A stretch of DNA of 64,000 nucleotides from Botrytis cinerea B05.10 (GCF_000143535.2 NC_037312.1:2914001-2978000); one strand, 5' to 3'. Positions 45,295 through 59,324 are shown, counted from the first letter of the stretch. The notes: generated by a model not told the origin, from the sequence alone. Numbers and translations are program-made.

Positions 45295-47995
45295 TTAAGC
45301 CAAATACTTATAAGTGGGTACTTTAGCATCTTCGATTCTTTCCAAATATTCTCTTTCGATCAAACTTTCAATACGTCGTTTCATCATATTGATATTAGGC
45401 TGGAAGCGTTGTGCAAGTTGTGAAATGACTTCTGTAACGAGTTGTTGATGAGGAAATTCTTTACGTGCTCTATAATATTTTGTTAGTATATAATTCATCG
45501 TATCGAGAGCAGGGACAACATACTTCATGATTCGAACAATGACTGTGTCCATAACATTTCCTCGATGTTCATCATTTCTTTCCTCAGTCAATCTTCTTTC
45601 CTCAGCGCCTTCGACCTTGCTGGTTTGTCCACCCATTGCTTGAACCTTAATCTTATGAGATTTACTAACAAAACTGGAATTGAATGTGAAAACATCACCA
45701 ATTGTAGGTAATTCATTGGGTTTTCCGGGTTTCTTGAGAAGAACTCGAGATTTTGGTGGACCAGAGAGTTGCATCAAAGCACGTGGTAATTCTTTATCGC
45801 TAATATTTAAGCGTTCCTGAATTTCTTCATACGATAAAGTTGCACCATCTGGTAGATCGTTGAAAAGCATCAAAATGATCATGCCATAAGTATTCACATT
45901 TAATTCGTACTTTCTTTCCCTACTCTTCGGACCTGTTTCTCCTGGGATGGCTGGGAAATAACATCGAATATCAGCATTTCCTAGATTACCTAACCAGGTC
46001 AACATTCTACCATTTCGATCTTTGAGATAGAATGCCTTGAATGAATCTTGTAATTTTTGCATTTCTGGAGGCCAATTGCAATATTGTCGGGGTCCCTCGT
46101 CTGATGAAGGAATACCACCAATAATTTCTGTAGGCCAACAATTGGTAGAAAGAACGATAGCAGACAGCTCGATTTGTTTATGATCCTTGTCTCCGAGGTT
46201 GTTGATGTGGTTTCTGTAGTTCTGGGTAAGTTCTTCGGACATGGTGACATCCTTGAACATGCCTTCCAGCTTAGTCGTAAATGAATTCCCGATTTCCAAC
46301 TTCATTCGCGAAATCATTTGCTTCTCCACATCAGTACTTTCGGATTTATTGAGCAGTAAACGTTTCGCAAGATGCTTTTTGTAATATCTCTCAAACATAT
46401 CTTTGTCTTGAATATATCGAAGTAAAGTGGTGGCCTTGTCTAGCACTTCGTCGATCTCAACCTCGGTTTTGCCCTTGATGCCACGCTTGAGGTTATCGTC
46501 AATAAATAAGGAGACGTACTCGGAACATCGATCGAAAAGGTTAATGAAATCCGAAAAGCTCTTAGTGATGGCAGTTTCCAGAATGGTATCTTCATTGAAG
46601 CATTTTTTCCACATATTGTCGAATTTATCCTTCAATTGAAGGACCTCGTCCACCCACTTGATAGCTGCGAGTGTTTGCTTCGCGGCAGCATTCATTGGCT
46701 TAGCCTTCTTCTTCGCACCTTCAGCTTCATCCTCTTCTGCCTCGGGCTTGGTATCCTCAGCTACGACAGGAGTTTCAAATTCACCGCTGGCAATGATTTT
46801 GTTGATTTCCAAACCGAGTTGTACCACACGACCTTGCAGTGCAATTTTCAGTGGTCCTCTACCTGCATCTATCCTAGTGATAAGTTGATATAGAATAGAT
46901 AAATCTTCAAATCGGTCGTTTTCGATCATAGCCTGCAAACCACTTCCTTCCATCGCAAGAAATTCATTCAGATGACTGCTGATCAATTCTTGCTCGACAA
47001 CTTTTTGGATCTTCCTGCTTGTGAAATGCGCGATAGTCGTATCACACCTATCAGCTTCCTCTTCGAGCCGTCTCTTCGCTTGACGTAACCAGGTACCAGC
47101 AGGTGAATCCCTTAGTAAAGTTTGACATTCTGCTTGGTAAAACTTTCTGCTAGCTTGCAGGAATGCAGGTTCGAAAACCGTAAGGTATAGCTTATCACTC
47201 TCGTTCTCTGCGTCGGTTTCGTATAGACCCTCTAGCATATAAATGACCGACCGGATCAAATGTCGATTGATGACATCACCTTCTCTCTCCATTCCAATCT
47301 GATCTAATATAACCGAATTTAAAATATCGAAAGTGATCATGCTTGAATTGTCCAGAAGTGGCGAACGTAAAATGTGATCCCGGAAAAGTCCCATGGCCGT
47401 AGTGTAAATTGAAGCCTTGCGATTATCGCCACAATAAACTCGATCCATATACATGAGAACATCAGTTGTCATACCCATGCATAAATTGTGATCCGTCCAT
47501 GAAGCCTTTAGTCCCTCTAGAAATTGTTCGCCGGTAAGTCGTCGTTCGTTTGCGGCCGTTCCAGAGACGCCACCAGCAGCAACATTGACCAGATTTGAAG
47601 TAATCAATTTCCTAATCGTTGGCATGACTTTCCCAGCGAACCATTGCTCCTCGAAAACTTTGACTCGTTCATATAGTAAATCTCCATCTTTTCGCAGTAC
47701 GATTTTATAAGATGCCCGATATAGTTGTTCGAACGAAAGTGTTCCTGCATTCTTTTCATGGATTTCCTGAAGTGCATTTTGTAAAATCTCCCATTGGATT
47801 TCGAATTCGTTCTTTTCACCGGCACGTCCAAAAGCCTATGCAGTAGAAGAGTAGCAGTTAGCACAGATACCAAAAAAATAATAATACAGATATTCGCGAC
47901 TAGAGAAAGAATGCTTCGAGGTCAACTACCATCTGACTTGTATTGATAGCATGTGCCATGGCCGCATCCAAAGACTGTCCTGGAGTGGGAGGCAT
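45295..47995 (-). CDS. CUL3: Cullin-3, scaffold of BTB-type ubiquitin ligases (850 aa)
   Basis: Three minus-strand exons: 47995-47930, 47835-45524, 45469-45295. The 94-nt first intron joins MAHAINTSQM to AFGRAGEKNEFEIQWEILQN. The second intron (45523-45470, 54 nt) stays open in frame and hides inside the ORF. GTATGT, the TACTAAC branch point and TTATAG reveal it, and splicing restores IVRIMKARKEFPHQQL, the neddylation site, with Lys793 as the NEDD8 acceptor. The N-terminal cullin repeats read AGTLSFEQLYRASYKIVLRK; the cullin-homology region has YIQDKDMFERYYKKHLAKRL and the C-terminal winged helix has MMKRRIESLIEREYLER and ends YKYLA. A Glu/Lys-rich insert lies near residues 380-410. Works with BTB adaptors and an Rbx1 RING protein in the nucleus and cytosol. 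Confidence 0.92.
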
Positions 47996-49295
47996 TGTGA
48001 ATTACTGTTCGGTTTCTAACCTGGGCGCAAACAAAGTTTTGAAAGTTTATTAAGATATTCATTTGCCAGAAGGGGCAGGCAGGTTTTGTAAGAGAAAGAA
48101 GTATGGGGGACCTAGACAGGTAGGTATGGAAGTGGAAAGAGGTGAATCTATACATACCCTCCGAGGCGCACGAATCCTAGTTCTACCACGACCAGAAATC
48201 ATCTTTAAAAGTCTTTCGGTTTCCTCTGACTTCCCAGTTCCTCAGAATACACGTTTTGATATGGTCTATCTCTTTCAGGCTCGGAGACGGTTGAAGTTTC
48301 GCTGGTAATGCAGTAGGGTGAGGGGTTAGATAAGATCAAGGCTGCGGATGAATGCCATGCAATTGTGTTGAGAAATGTTCAGTGAGGTAAGGTTGACAAA
48401 CCGATTAGTCGAAGTGTTGTTTGTGTATTGTAAGAAGACGAAGAGAACAGTTCCCTAAATACAAGAAATCCAAGGTGCAAAAGGTAGAAAAGGTGCTCTA
48501 AGATCATGAATGTTCATTGAACATTCATTTATATGACTTTGACATGGAATCTTTCAAAGACTGTACTAGGAATGACTAGGTACTTTAGCGGTACGGGTCG
48601 AAAGCAGTGGTGCTGTGTGAATTACTTAGACTTAGTAATCACTCTCATTCTGCCACCAATCAAAAGACGTTTGGCGACGAAGCTAATCCTTCAATATCAG
48701 GCGGTGAACAAACTAGTAACTCTCTATGTAGTAGCAGCAACAGTAATACTCGTGGTTGATAAATCATATAAATAAACCTCCCGTATAAATGTGACTTATG
48801 ATTTCGTATGGCTGCATCGATCATACCTCGTCTGTCTCCATCTCCTATAACGCTAGCAGGCACTAGCAATATAATCATACATTCAACACAATATAACACA
48901 ACCCCTCCCTCACACTTCATCCACCGGTGATCCAAGCTTTCTATCCAGCCCAGCCTTGCCTTGTCCTCGTCATAATCGGCAGAATTACAAGCCCAAAGCG
49001 GTAAGCGAAATAAAATTCCTTATCGCAATCAAATTCCGTAGCCTTCCCCAATCTTCTACTCTATCAAGAACTTTCATCTCAAAACACTCTCCTCGCTCTT
49101 CTATTGTTGAGTTTCTTTCCATAGCTACTGTGCTGTACCTCTCAAATCAAGTTTCATCTGCACAAATAGGAGGGTTTCCACACGATTCCTCTCGCCGTCT
49201 CGTTCTCCCATTGCATCTCTCCATCTTGCACAAAGAGCAGACAAAACAAAGCCCACAAGCCCCTCCTCCAAACACACAACGAAACCTCCCTCACA
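47996..49295. promoter_or_regulatory. Divergent intergenic region between CUL3 and ZIM17
   Basis: 1.3 kb. Short ORFs only; the long frame at 48956-49657 is an out-of-frame shadow over ZIM17 and its leader. Promoters of both genes are expected here, but no specific site is claimed. Confidence 0.5.
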
Positions 49296-49793
49296 ATGTC
49301 TCTCAAATCCTCCACCTTCACAGCTTTGCGAGCTCTCTCCCGACATCAATCTGCAATCCCCAAATTCCCCTCTCGTATCATCTCCCTCAGCCACCCGCGC
49401 CTCTACAGCACGCCCTCCAAACCCCTCACCGACCGCTCTTCCGACCCCTCCACCCCATCATCTCCCCCCCCGCGCGCCCCTCAACCCTCCTACGACCTAA
49501 CCTTTACCTGCCAGCCCTGTTCCGCACGTTCCACACACCGCATATCCAAACAAGGCTATCATTCCGGCTCCATCCTCATCACCTGTCCCAGCTGCAAAAA
49601 CCGGCACGTCATCTCGGACCACTTGGGAATATTTGGAGATCGCAAATTGACGATTGAGGATTTGATGAAGGAGAAAGGGATGCTGGTTAAGAAGGGGACG
49701 TTGAGTGAGGATGGGAATTTGGAATTTTGGAGTGATGGGACGAGTACGGAGAGGAAGAGGGATGGGGATGGAGGAGAGGGAGAGGGGAGGTAG
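49296..49793 (+). CDS. ZIM17: DNL-type zinc finger protein, mitochondrial Hsp70 escort Zim17/Tim15/Hep1 (165 aa)
   Basis: Keeps mitochondrial Hsp70 soluble and active in matrix protein import. Residues 1-40 form a typical presequence (Arg, Ser and Leu rich, no acidic residues, ending RLYSTP). The zinc ribbon is C72-x2-C75 (FTCQPCSARSTHRISKQGY) and C97-x2-C100 (ITCPSCKNRHVISDHLGIFG). The signature DNL is DHL here (residues 108-110). A short proline-rich linker precedes the domain, and the C-terminus is Arg/Gly/Glu-rich. Single exon, ATG with A at -3. The length is normal for the family. Convergent with UTP20 downstream. Confidence 0.9.
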   Translation: MSLKSSTFTALRALSRHQSAIPKFPSRIISLSHPRLYSTPSKPLTDRSSDPSTPSSPPPRAPQPSYDLTFTCQPCSARSTHRISKQGYHSGSILITCPSCKNRHVISDHLGIFGDRKLTIEDLMKEKGMLVKKGTLSEDGNLEFWSDGTSTERKRDGDGGEGEGR

Positions 49794-50833
49794 AGAGATG
49801 TATTTGGTTCTCGAGTTTTAGAGGAGTTGTACAAGTCATTGGAAATTAAGGAGGAGAGCTGTCAGGGAAGGATAGCTTTTCGATTAGGCCTGGGTCAAGC
49901 AGATGTAAGGAGAATATGCACACAACCTCAAAACCTCATGATACATCACACTGGACCAACCCAATCGCCAAGAAACAATCCAACTACCACCGAATACCAC
50001 CGAATAACACCAATTGCAGTCCTAAAACAAACAAACACATCATCCAGCACACAACCTCAAACCCTCAAAACCCACAACACTCTCCTCTACGAAAGAATGC
50101 TCAGAGAACACACACACACACACACCTCCAAAAAAGCAACTCCAAACTCCACAAACCAAAATCAATGTACAAAAAGTTTCAGCGTCGACGGATTCAAAAA
50201 TGTAATAATACCCATACCAAATCAAATCAAATAAAATCAACGTCACATTACATCATACTTGCATATACATACACACAAAATACTTATTTTAAATCACATC
50301 TCATGCAAAAATTCAAAAATTCACAAATTCAATAAAGAATCCACTTCCCCCGATCGGAGATACCTATATCTACATCTACATCGTACGTACCGACGTAGCT
50401 CACCAAATATTTGTAATTATGATCATGACCATGACCATGAGATACATGAGATATATAAGATACATGAGATACGTGAGATGAGATGAGATGAACGATGCTT
50501 AGGATATATATACATACATATATACATACATATATATAATCTTCAACAAATCTAAAATCAAATCAAATCAAATCAACAATCACTACGCACATAAGAGTAC
50601 ACACAGCCATCTAGATAATTACTAATATTCATCTACACTGCTAAAAAGCACTGCAATGCAATGAACGCAAAGCAAGAATACTCTAATCTAATAAATACTC
50701 TCAAGATACAAATTTTCCCCTTCCCAAACTCCATTTTAAAACGCCTATACTATAACATACGACTCCCTTCCAGCCTCCACCCATCAGATCACAACCCAGC
50801 CACAATCCAGCCACGACCCAACCAACCACACAT
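49794..50833. other. Convergent 3' region with microsatellites
   Basis: 1.04 kb between ZIM17 and UTP20 ends. Contains (CA)n at about 50110-50126, ATGAGATAC-type repeats at 50436-50490, and a TATATACATACA array at 50507-50539. No gene. Confidence 0.6.
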
Positions 50834-53800
50834 CTACCACATATTTCTCTTCTTACTAAACATTTCTCCCTTCTCCTTCCTCCTCTCCTTCTTCCTCTCC
50901 GTCTTCTTCCTCTTCTCCTCGCCAAATTTCTCCGGCATACTAACCGCTTCAATCTTCCTCTTTCCACTTCTCTGTGCTCTCCTCTCCTTAACCCCCTCTC
51001 TAACCTTCAACAACGCATCTGTATATTCTTGCGTTCCGACCTTCCTCTTCAACGTCTCCAACAACTCTTCACTCGACGATTTGAGCACTTCGTAATTATT
51101 GCGGAAGAGTTCATCCGTGGAGTACGGCATGTGGATGGAAGGATCCGTGAGATTATGCAATGGGAGAATGATAGTTCTCAGCGATGGAACTAGCGATTCC
51201 GGCTCGAGTTTACTGCAAAGGATTTCGAGGAGTTGAAGAGCGGAAGTTTTCGGAATCAAATTGTCTGCTGTAGCTGGATGAGTTTCTTTTCTCAATACGA
51301 AGGATACCCGACCGAAAAGATATTGTAGGACGCTGTTTGAAACGTTGGATTCTCCTGATTGTTCGACTTCAGCTTCGGCTTCTAGATCTTCTTCTTCGAC
51401 CTCTGCCTTGGGTTTCTGTTTGAGATTATTGGAAGCAGCGCAGCGACCGAGGAAAATGAGATTCTTGACAACTTCATCAGCCAGTACTTGCGTGAGAATT
51501 GGCCCTCTAAACATTCTAACGATGCGATGTATAGAATCAGAAATATCATCTCCATTGAGTTCGAGACCACCTGAACCCTTAAGTGGTAAGCCTTCAAGAC
51601 CAGTTTCGGCATTTGTTCTTGCAAAGTCTGCAAAGTATATGCTACTGAGTCTTGTTGCACCTACTTTTACCCATGTATGAGGATATGATAGACATGCTCG
51701 TACCGCAGACCATAAAGGCGCTGTCTTTGAAGAGAAAAGTTTCTCTGGGAATTTCTGACACATGGTTCCAGTAAGTTCGAGGGATGTGTAGATCAATTGC
51801 CAATAATCATCTTCATCATCGTCTGGAGTTTCCAGAATCTTCGAAACAGTACTGAGTACGAAATTGATATTCGATTCTTCCGTGTCGGATCGAGATTCGA
51901 AGTACAAGGCATAAGTTTGTAGTGCTACCCGGACAGCTGAAGTCTTGTTTTGCTTCACGAGTGATTGTAGAATGGTGAGGAAATCCGTCATGCGACTTTC
52001 GTCGGCTCTCTTGAATGATTCTTTGAGGACCTCTCCGGCCACCATACGACACTTCTCACTTTCATCATTGGCAATGACCGAAATCAAAGGTACAAAACTA
52101 GATGCCGCAACCTCTTGAACAATATCATCCGAGGTTTTTGACAATAGGAGAAGAATGACTTCAAGTATAGACATTCTTCCACCCTCTCTGTCGTACTTTA
52201 GATTCGAAACAATAAATTCTAATTGCTTGTTCCATCGGCTCTTCTTTTGTGGGAATTCTCTGAGGAATTGGACGAATGCACCACGCGCCAAATCTCTAGT
52301 ATCTTTGTCGTCATTGGTAACCATGACCGTGCTGACATAGTCAAGAGTGTCATATACTACAGCAGTTTCAATCTTTGAGTCTAGCACAGATCTCAAGAAC
52401 TTGAACGTGATGTGTCGTCGCTCTGGTTCCGTGATATCATCCTTCATTTTCTTTAGGATATCATCAATCGATCTACTTTTGATTGGAACATCTTTACGAT
52501 CTCTAAGAACGACTGAGAGTAGGTTCAAGGATGCTTGAGCAATATCCGAAGTTGTTGAAGAAGATGAGGCTACACATTTGATTGCTTCGTCTACCGCGAC
52601 CCGGTAAAGATTTGTCCCTTCACCATCGATTTTGAGTGGAACCTTGACAATGGTACTAAGTAATTTGAAGGCGGCAACCTTTACCTCCTCCTCTCCCTCA
52701 GCAACTGCATCGCCAATCATTGGAATGAAACCTGCAAGGTTACTAGGTGTTCGAATTGTATCGTACTTCTTGACGACAGATCTCATAACGTCAAAGGCAA
52801 ATTTGATAAGCTTGAAGGTATAGATAGTTGTAGCGCCGCGCTCACCGCCACGTTTTGCACCCTTTTGTAGTAAGTAGCGTTTGAATCGATAATCATCTCT
52901 ACTCGCCCTTTCTTGAGGCTTTCGGCTGTTGTAAACATCTTGAATAACTTCATAGCAGAAGACCAAACTATCACGACTTCCGGCGGCTGTATTTTTGAGG
53001 ATTCCAGAACTGATTCTGTTCAAAAGTTCATCAATTTTGCGAACCATCCGGATATTTAGCTTCTCCTTTAATAGTACTCGAATTGGATGAATTAAGTCTG
53101 TCAAACGGCTCAGGGTAGCTGTCTTGGCTATCAATTCCATAGAATCATGACTCTTGCTGCTCTTGACTTCTTTCATTTTGCTGATGTATCCTTCCTCGTC
53201 TTTTTCTTGTCCCGTAGCACCGAAAATATCGTCCATGATGATTGCAATGATTGAAGGCAAGCAATAATCAAGGTCACCTGGTGCATATTCTGGCGTCGTA
53301 GCTACCAACATGGAATGCATAGTGTATGACAGTACATGAAGCTGTGAGCCTCTAGCTAACGCACTTCGAAGTTCTCTCAACACAAAGCCGAAGCAAGATG
53401 GACCAAGCAAAACGCAAATTTTTACCAAAGTATCTCTGGTTAGATCTCGAGATTCTTGTGCTTTACTGCGGAGAATATGACAAATATCAGTCAAGACAGC
53501 TGGGAGTCGTTCTGTCATTTTCTCTTCTGGCAAAAGTTTAAGGAGCCTAACAATGATGACCGCAACAGGAACACGCAAACTGACTGTCGATTCATCCTTG
53601 TCATGGAGATAATCAGTCAATGGTGGTAAAATATTGGTGATGAGATCATCAGAAAACTTGGGCTCTTTAGGCATGGTAGTGGCCAATTTGCTTGATATCT
53701 TAGGGATATCAGTCTCCATATCAGTATCGATGGGTGGTTGAGCGGCAAGTGCCAAAGCATCAATAACTTTTCCAAGAAGACGGATGATCTGTTTCTCGAG

Positions 53801-56800
53801 ATCAGGCTTGGCTTGAACATATCCAATAAACCTTTTCAAAAGAGCACGATATTGTGGCCACTCTAACGAACCAGCAAGAATTCCAACGGTCGTCGTAGCT
53901 TCAGCAGCAAGATTATGTGCGTCATTGCCTTCGGCTCTATCGAAGATGAAATGTTCGATAAGAGGAATGAAAAAGTGGCTGACGTTCTTGCTACTTAATT
54001 CTCCTTTCTCTGCGGCAGAAGAAAGCAATCCTAAAGCACTAGATTGTCTACCTTTACCAGCTGCAATAATGTTGTTGAAAAATGAGGATTCTGTCTCGTC
54101 TTCACCGGCCAGAAGATTGTGCATGTCGCTAACTTGAGACCAATCTGAGAAATTACGGACCAAGTGAGCCATGACATTCATGTATTCACGACGAACCATT
54201 TCCGAAGGCTCACGAACACCAGCGAACAAAGCTGGAATTAAGATTGTGGAAAGCATGTTTTGGAAAGCTGGAAACTCTGGAGTTTGCTTGGAATCTCTAG
54301 CCGTTTCAATGAATCGACGTATTCCATCCGAAGAGTTTGATGACAATACTCCGTGTTCTTCATCATGCTTGATATAAAAGAGCATGTTGAAAAGTAGTGG
54401 TGACCACTGATGAGAATTAAAATCAACATCTCTTTTGGTGTTGATGGTGTGGAAAGCCTTCACTCGGCGGTCGTAATCTGGTTCATCGAGCCGTCCTTGG
54501 GCAAAAGAATTAAGATCTGAACACAAGGCAGCTACTTCCTTCAAGACAGGATCTTTGTCTGAGTACACCAAAAGCACTCGTGATAATACCTCCCTACTAA
54601 CCTTGTCTTTGAAGAAACCAAACAAGGATGTGATGGTATGATACACTCGATCCCTGAGGTCAACATCGTTTTGGAGATCGTAGAGAGGGACAAAATGCTC
54701 CAGAACCAAAAGCAAGCCGGCTTTAGTTTTAGGTGTAACTCTACGCGAGGGTTGATCGAGTAAGAATACAGAAACATCCACCAAATTGCGACCTTGTGTA
54801 GAAGTCGATACGAAAGGCGCCAACTCGGACACAGTTTCGACACAACCTTCCAATAGATTTTTGCTCATGTCATTCTGGTCTCGTAAGATCGTTCCAATCT
54901 GAATCAAACATTGATCCATGTTAGGATTTAGAAGCTCTTGCTTCACTAAGCTACCCTCTGCTCCTTCCTCTTGTGCACACTTGATGACACCCCTGATTAT
55001 GGAAAGAGCGAAAAGTTTAACTTCATCCTTCGATTTCGGGGGTGCCAAACACTCTGCTACCTTTGGTATTATTTTGTCGTGGCTACCAAGAAGTAAAACT
55101 GTCTTCATCGAAGATGACCAGACAGAAAACAGTCTAAGAAGACCGGAAATGCCCTGAGCTGTTTCGATTGGTAAGTTATCGAGTCTTGGTAGGACAATTT
55201 CAGTCACAATTAGATCCATATATGGAGACCAATCGAAATCTGTCGAGTTGTTGAACAAGAGCACGAGACACTTCAATCCAGTCTGTCGAACAACTTTGAA
55301 AAGAGAAATTTTGCTGGAAACTTCCTCGTCTTCAGTTTCTTCGACGTGCTCTCCCTGTAGTTGTCGTGTGGCGATTACTGTACAATACAAGACAGCTTCC
55401 AGTAATTTTCGAGTGAGGGGTACAACCTTGGTGGCTAGTTCCTTCAATACCGCTTCCATCATGTTTGTGAAACCAACTTGCTTTCTGGCGCCCAGTAATT
55501 CCTTTTCAAAGATTGACATTTGGACCGCTCCATCCTTTACTAAATTCAAATCTTTGAGATCACCAAGCGCAATATCCAAGAAGCCTCCGACATCTTGAAC
55601 GCTCAAATTTCTCAAAACCGTCAGTCTTCTTGCCTCCATGCCTTGTTTGCCACTTGCAGCGCCTTTTCGAGAGATTGTACGTCCATAGAGTAATCTGAGG
55701 AGAACCGGCATAAGTGCTTCGCGATGCTCAGGTTGAACCAGAGTTTGCCCTTGAAGGAGAATTGTGATTTCGTCTTTAAAACGAGCTTCGTCCAGCAGAT
55801 TCAAGAGGTTCTCAGAATAAGGTTTGATGCTCTTGTTCCTCCATGTTAATACGGCTTTCAAGGCAGCTTTCTGGGTTTCAATGTCACCATTCGCCAATAA
55901 TCGTAAAAGTGCTTCGTAAACCTCATCTGTCTTGAAAATAGACTTCGGATTGCCAAAAAGGCCCAAAACATCCAAAAGAGCCTTCTGATCTTTTCTTGTC
56001 CAGTCGCTCACAACAGCCTCATCTTCATCACTGGTCTGATCAATCTCCTCCGAGGATTTGCTGGCCCAAGAGAGGAACATTGGAATGAGCTGTCGAGATC
56101 GCCTTTCACCAATCATAGGAATGGCAGCCAAGACACGAAGAGCCTGAGATCTAGCAGTGTTCGGTTGAGCATCCACTAGTTGTTGAGCGACCTCAAACTT
56201 TTGAAGCATAGTATCACGTGCATTGAGAACTTCCGACTCAGTCTCTTTTGCAAGTTTGTCTAAGTTGTTCAGATTAGAGCACTCGAAGTCGGTTAATCCA
56301 TTATTTAGGTCCTTTTGAATGGGTGCGGGTGGCCCGCTCCATCTTACTGATGGTGTCTCTAACCATTTGAACGTCAAGACTGCAACTGCTTCCTCACCAA
56401 CTTTCGATTCTGAGATCTGTTTGAGTGCGGCACTAGCATCATCCCAGATTTGCGCCATCTTCACAGTAAGCATACCAAAACAGAATGATGGTATAGCATA
56501 CTTCATCCAAGGTATCGCCATCTGTGAAGTGTAAATTGAAGCAAGCTTGCGGATATGCATAGAAGCGGAACGAGCAGATTGCAAATCCATGGGAGTCTGC
56601 TCAATCATGATCATGAGTGTAATTGCTTCCGAAGATGTCCCATGATCAGTGTCATGAATATGCTCCAGTAATCGGAGAGAAAGAAGGCGTAATTCGCTAG
56701 ATTCGGATGCAAGGTTCTCTACCAAAGATCGTACCAAGAGATCGAATTCGGCTTCAGAGTCACTCGTATCCTCTTCATCGTCCGATTTATTGCCGTCTGG

Positions 56801-58800
56801 TTTAGGAGACAATTTGAGACTGGCCTTGTAACCTAGTAAAGCTTGCAGGAAATTTGGCAATCGGGCATATCGAGGGGCAGCTGCACGTAATAATGGTTCC
56901 AAAGCCCTGTCAGCCTCACCAGCTCCTTTAGTCATGCGAGAGAAAGCACTGAACCCTCGGCCAACAATGAAATGAGCTTCCTCTGGCGCAAGTGAAGAAG
57001 ATGGTCTAAGTGCGAGTTTAAGTTTGCGGAGTAAGATTTCTGAAATTCTTGCGTTCGTTGAAGGATGTACAGCAGTGCACTCCAAGATTTCTAATAGAGC
57101 ATTATACTTCGGTAAGCATCGATCATGCCATGTTTTTGGACTGCGGTTATATGTAGCTGGCGATACTTGTTCTGGGAAAGGTTGTAGTTCTAATCGTTCG
57201 AATTTACTGACAATCTGGTCCTGCCAAGACTGGGGTAACGAAAATGCATCCTTTCCATATTGACTTGGAAGTACCCCTGAGGCTACCATCTTTGGTAATA
57301 ATACACACAAGGTATCTCCATTTTCCGCGTCAGACCAGTGCGTAACTATGAATCTAGGATCAAATTAGTTTGTGGTAGGAGATAAATGAGTAAATGAACT
57401 CACCTTTTGAAGTAAGGTAACGCAATAGTTTGGAAGCGTTCAGGCTCTCCTTGTGACAAATATGAGCAAAATGTTAGAAACCATTTCGCCAAAGGATCCT
57501 TGGTCAGGGCATCCATGAAAGGGGCAATGAAAGGAATTGTGGAATCCATTGGAGAATATGTTAAAGCAATAGCTATACTCTCGATGAGGTATTTCCACAA
57601 GTCCAAATGCTTGTCGTCAGCTGCCACCAGAGATGCGTTCTTGGAGACTGTCTTTAAAATATTAGATAACGCCTGTAGCAAGGCTGGCCAATTCTGAACT
57701 CTCGAAGCTCGTCGAACACCAGCTACAATACCTATTGTCCGCGCTGAAAGTAAAAGTTTGTTGAAATCATACATTGTCTTTGACTGTGTGAAGGAATCGG
57801 TAATAGTATTTGCCTCTTCCAGTAATAACCCAAGGATCTCTTTGATTGTCTCCGGGGTCGTATGATGAACTATACTGGTCAATACACCACATATAACGTC
57901 AATCCATGGCTTTGCCTCCTTCTCTCCAAAGTCACTCTCTTCAATGGCGAGGAAAAGAGATTTGAATATCGTTGGACCCGACGTATGTACGGTTAGCCCA
58001 TTGCCCTTCATAGCCTCCGCAAACATGGTCATTATTCCATGATAGTATAGGCCGAATTGTTTGGTATCCGCGATACTCAAGAGATCCGATTTTGCATGGT
58101 TTACGATTAATGGAAGAGCTTTTGCTCGATGGGCAGGTGCGCCAGCTTTTTTGATGAGAAAGCTCAAAGCCTCCGCAGCGAACCGGGCAATATGTGGAGG
58201 TTGAGCACTTTTTCCGAGTAATGGTGCCATTAAATCATATGTAGGTCGTAGATCTGGTACAATAAGTTTTGACAAATATTTGAACAAAAATGTTAAGCAG
58301 GTGAAGCACCATTCGATAACCGCGACATCTTTTCCAGTGCCTGCTATCGTCGATGTAACTAATTCCAAAGCTTTCGCATAATGTTTTTCGAATCGAGGAC
58401 CCAAGTCATGGGCAAAGTCTGTAATTAACTCTAGCAATGGTTCCAAGGATTCCCTTTGGTTTCCCTCCATATAAGTGACGAAGAGACCCATAATCTTGTC
58501 CTGGAAATGTAGAATCTGCGGTAAACTGTCGCATAGTGGAAGAACTTCCTCTGTAAAGGATTGGAACCCCGACGATAGGTTGAGTTCGGTCCATTTCTCT
58601 AGACTGGCTTTGAAATATGAGGTTGTTGCAGAAGTATCTTCGGCGTCGAGGTCATGACGACGAACTCTTCGCAGTGGATCGAGGGAGTTTAATTTCGAGA
58701 TTTTCGTCGTGAAAGATTCCCATCGATGGTTCTTTTGATGGGCAGTACCCTTCTTGCCCTTACGGGTCTTGATTATTCTTCCGGAGGTTGTGGCAGGCAT
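50834..58800 (-). CDS. UTP20: U3 snoRNP / small-subunit processome protein Utp20 (2638 aa)
   Basis: Large HEAT-repeat protein of the 90S pre-ribosome, needed for 18S rRNA maturation in the nucleolus. Two exons, 58800-57404 and 57353-50834; the 50-nt intron (GTGAGT to CCTAG) joins ALPYFKR to FIVTHWSDAENGD in phase. The N-terminus reads GRIIKTRKGKKGTAHQKNHR and DPLRRVRRHD, as in other Utp20 proteins. The body is a long series of helical repeats with no catalytic motif; acidic stretches occur near residue 650 (DDEEDTSDSEAE). The C-terminal ~70 residues are very basic (KRKIEAVSMPEKFGEEKRKK, KTERKKERRKEKG), likely nucleolar targeting or RNA contact. Length fits fungal Utp20 (about 2500-2700 aa). 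Divergent from the Drn1 gene. Confidence 0.92.
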
Positions 58801-59324
58801 CGTGAAGTAATGTCGTCCCCAATCAACGAAAATCCACCATCGCAGAGAGAATGGAAATTTTTATTTTTTGATAAGAAGAATTGGAGGGTTGCTTATATAA
58901 GCAATCACCAGCGAGGTAGGTATCGATGGAAAAGCTCACTGGTCATGACACACCATGCAATTGCATCCAAAGTATCGTTTAAGACTATTGGGTCATCTTA
59001 CTGCTTGTTTCCTTCTCTCTCTCCTTTCTCATCTCTATACTCATTTTTCCTCATTCATTCTTCACTTCCCTCTCCATTTCACTTCTTTTTGCATCGTTTT
59101 CTGCCTTTTTTGACCGCCCAGATGATAGTCTCCACTTTGCCGTCCTTGCATTAGCGCGACGCTAAGATATGAGCTTTTGAGCTTTCTTATCGACAAGTCA
59201 AATCGCGTCGCAAAAGATCTTTTGAAGTAAATATTGCCCTTACCATACTGCACGATTCTATATTGTTTTTGACCTCCACGACAACCTGCGGCTCTCCCAC
59301 AATCTGCCGGCTTCAAAGATCAAT
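58801..59324. promoter_or_regulatory. Divergent promoter shared by UTP20 and the Drn1-type gene
   Basis: 524 bp between two start codons on opposite strands, both for nuclear RNA-processing factors. Pyrimidine-rich tract at about 59010-59110. The ORF at 58726-59154 crosses the UTP20 start and is a shadow. Confidence 0.55.

Noticed and set aside
48956..49657. 233-residue ORF overlapping ZIM17
   Set aside because: Different frame from the well-supported ZIM17 zinc-ribbon protein; composition reflects C-rich leader DNA.
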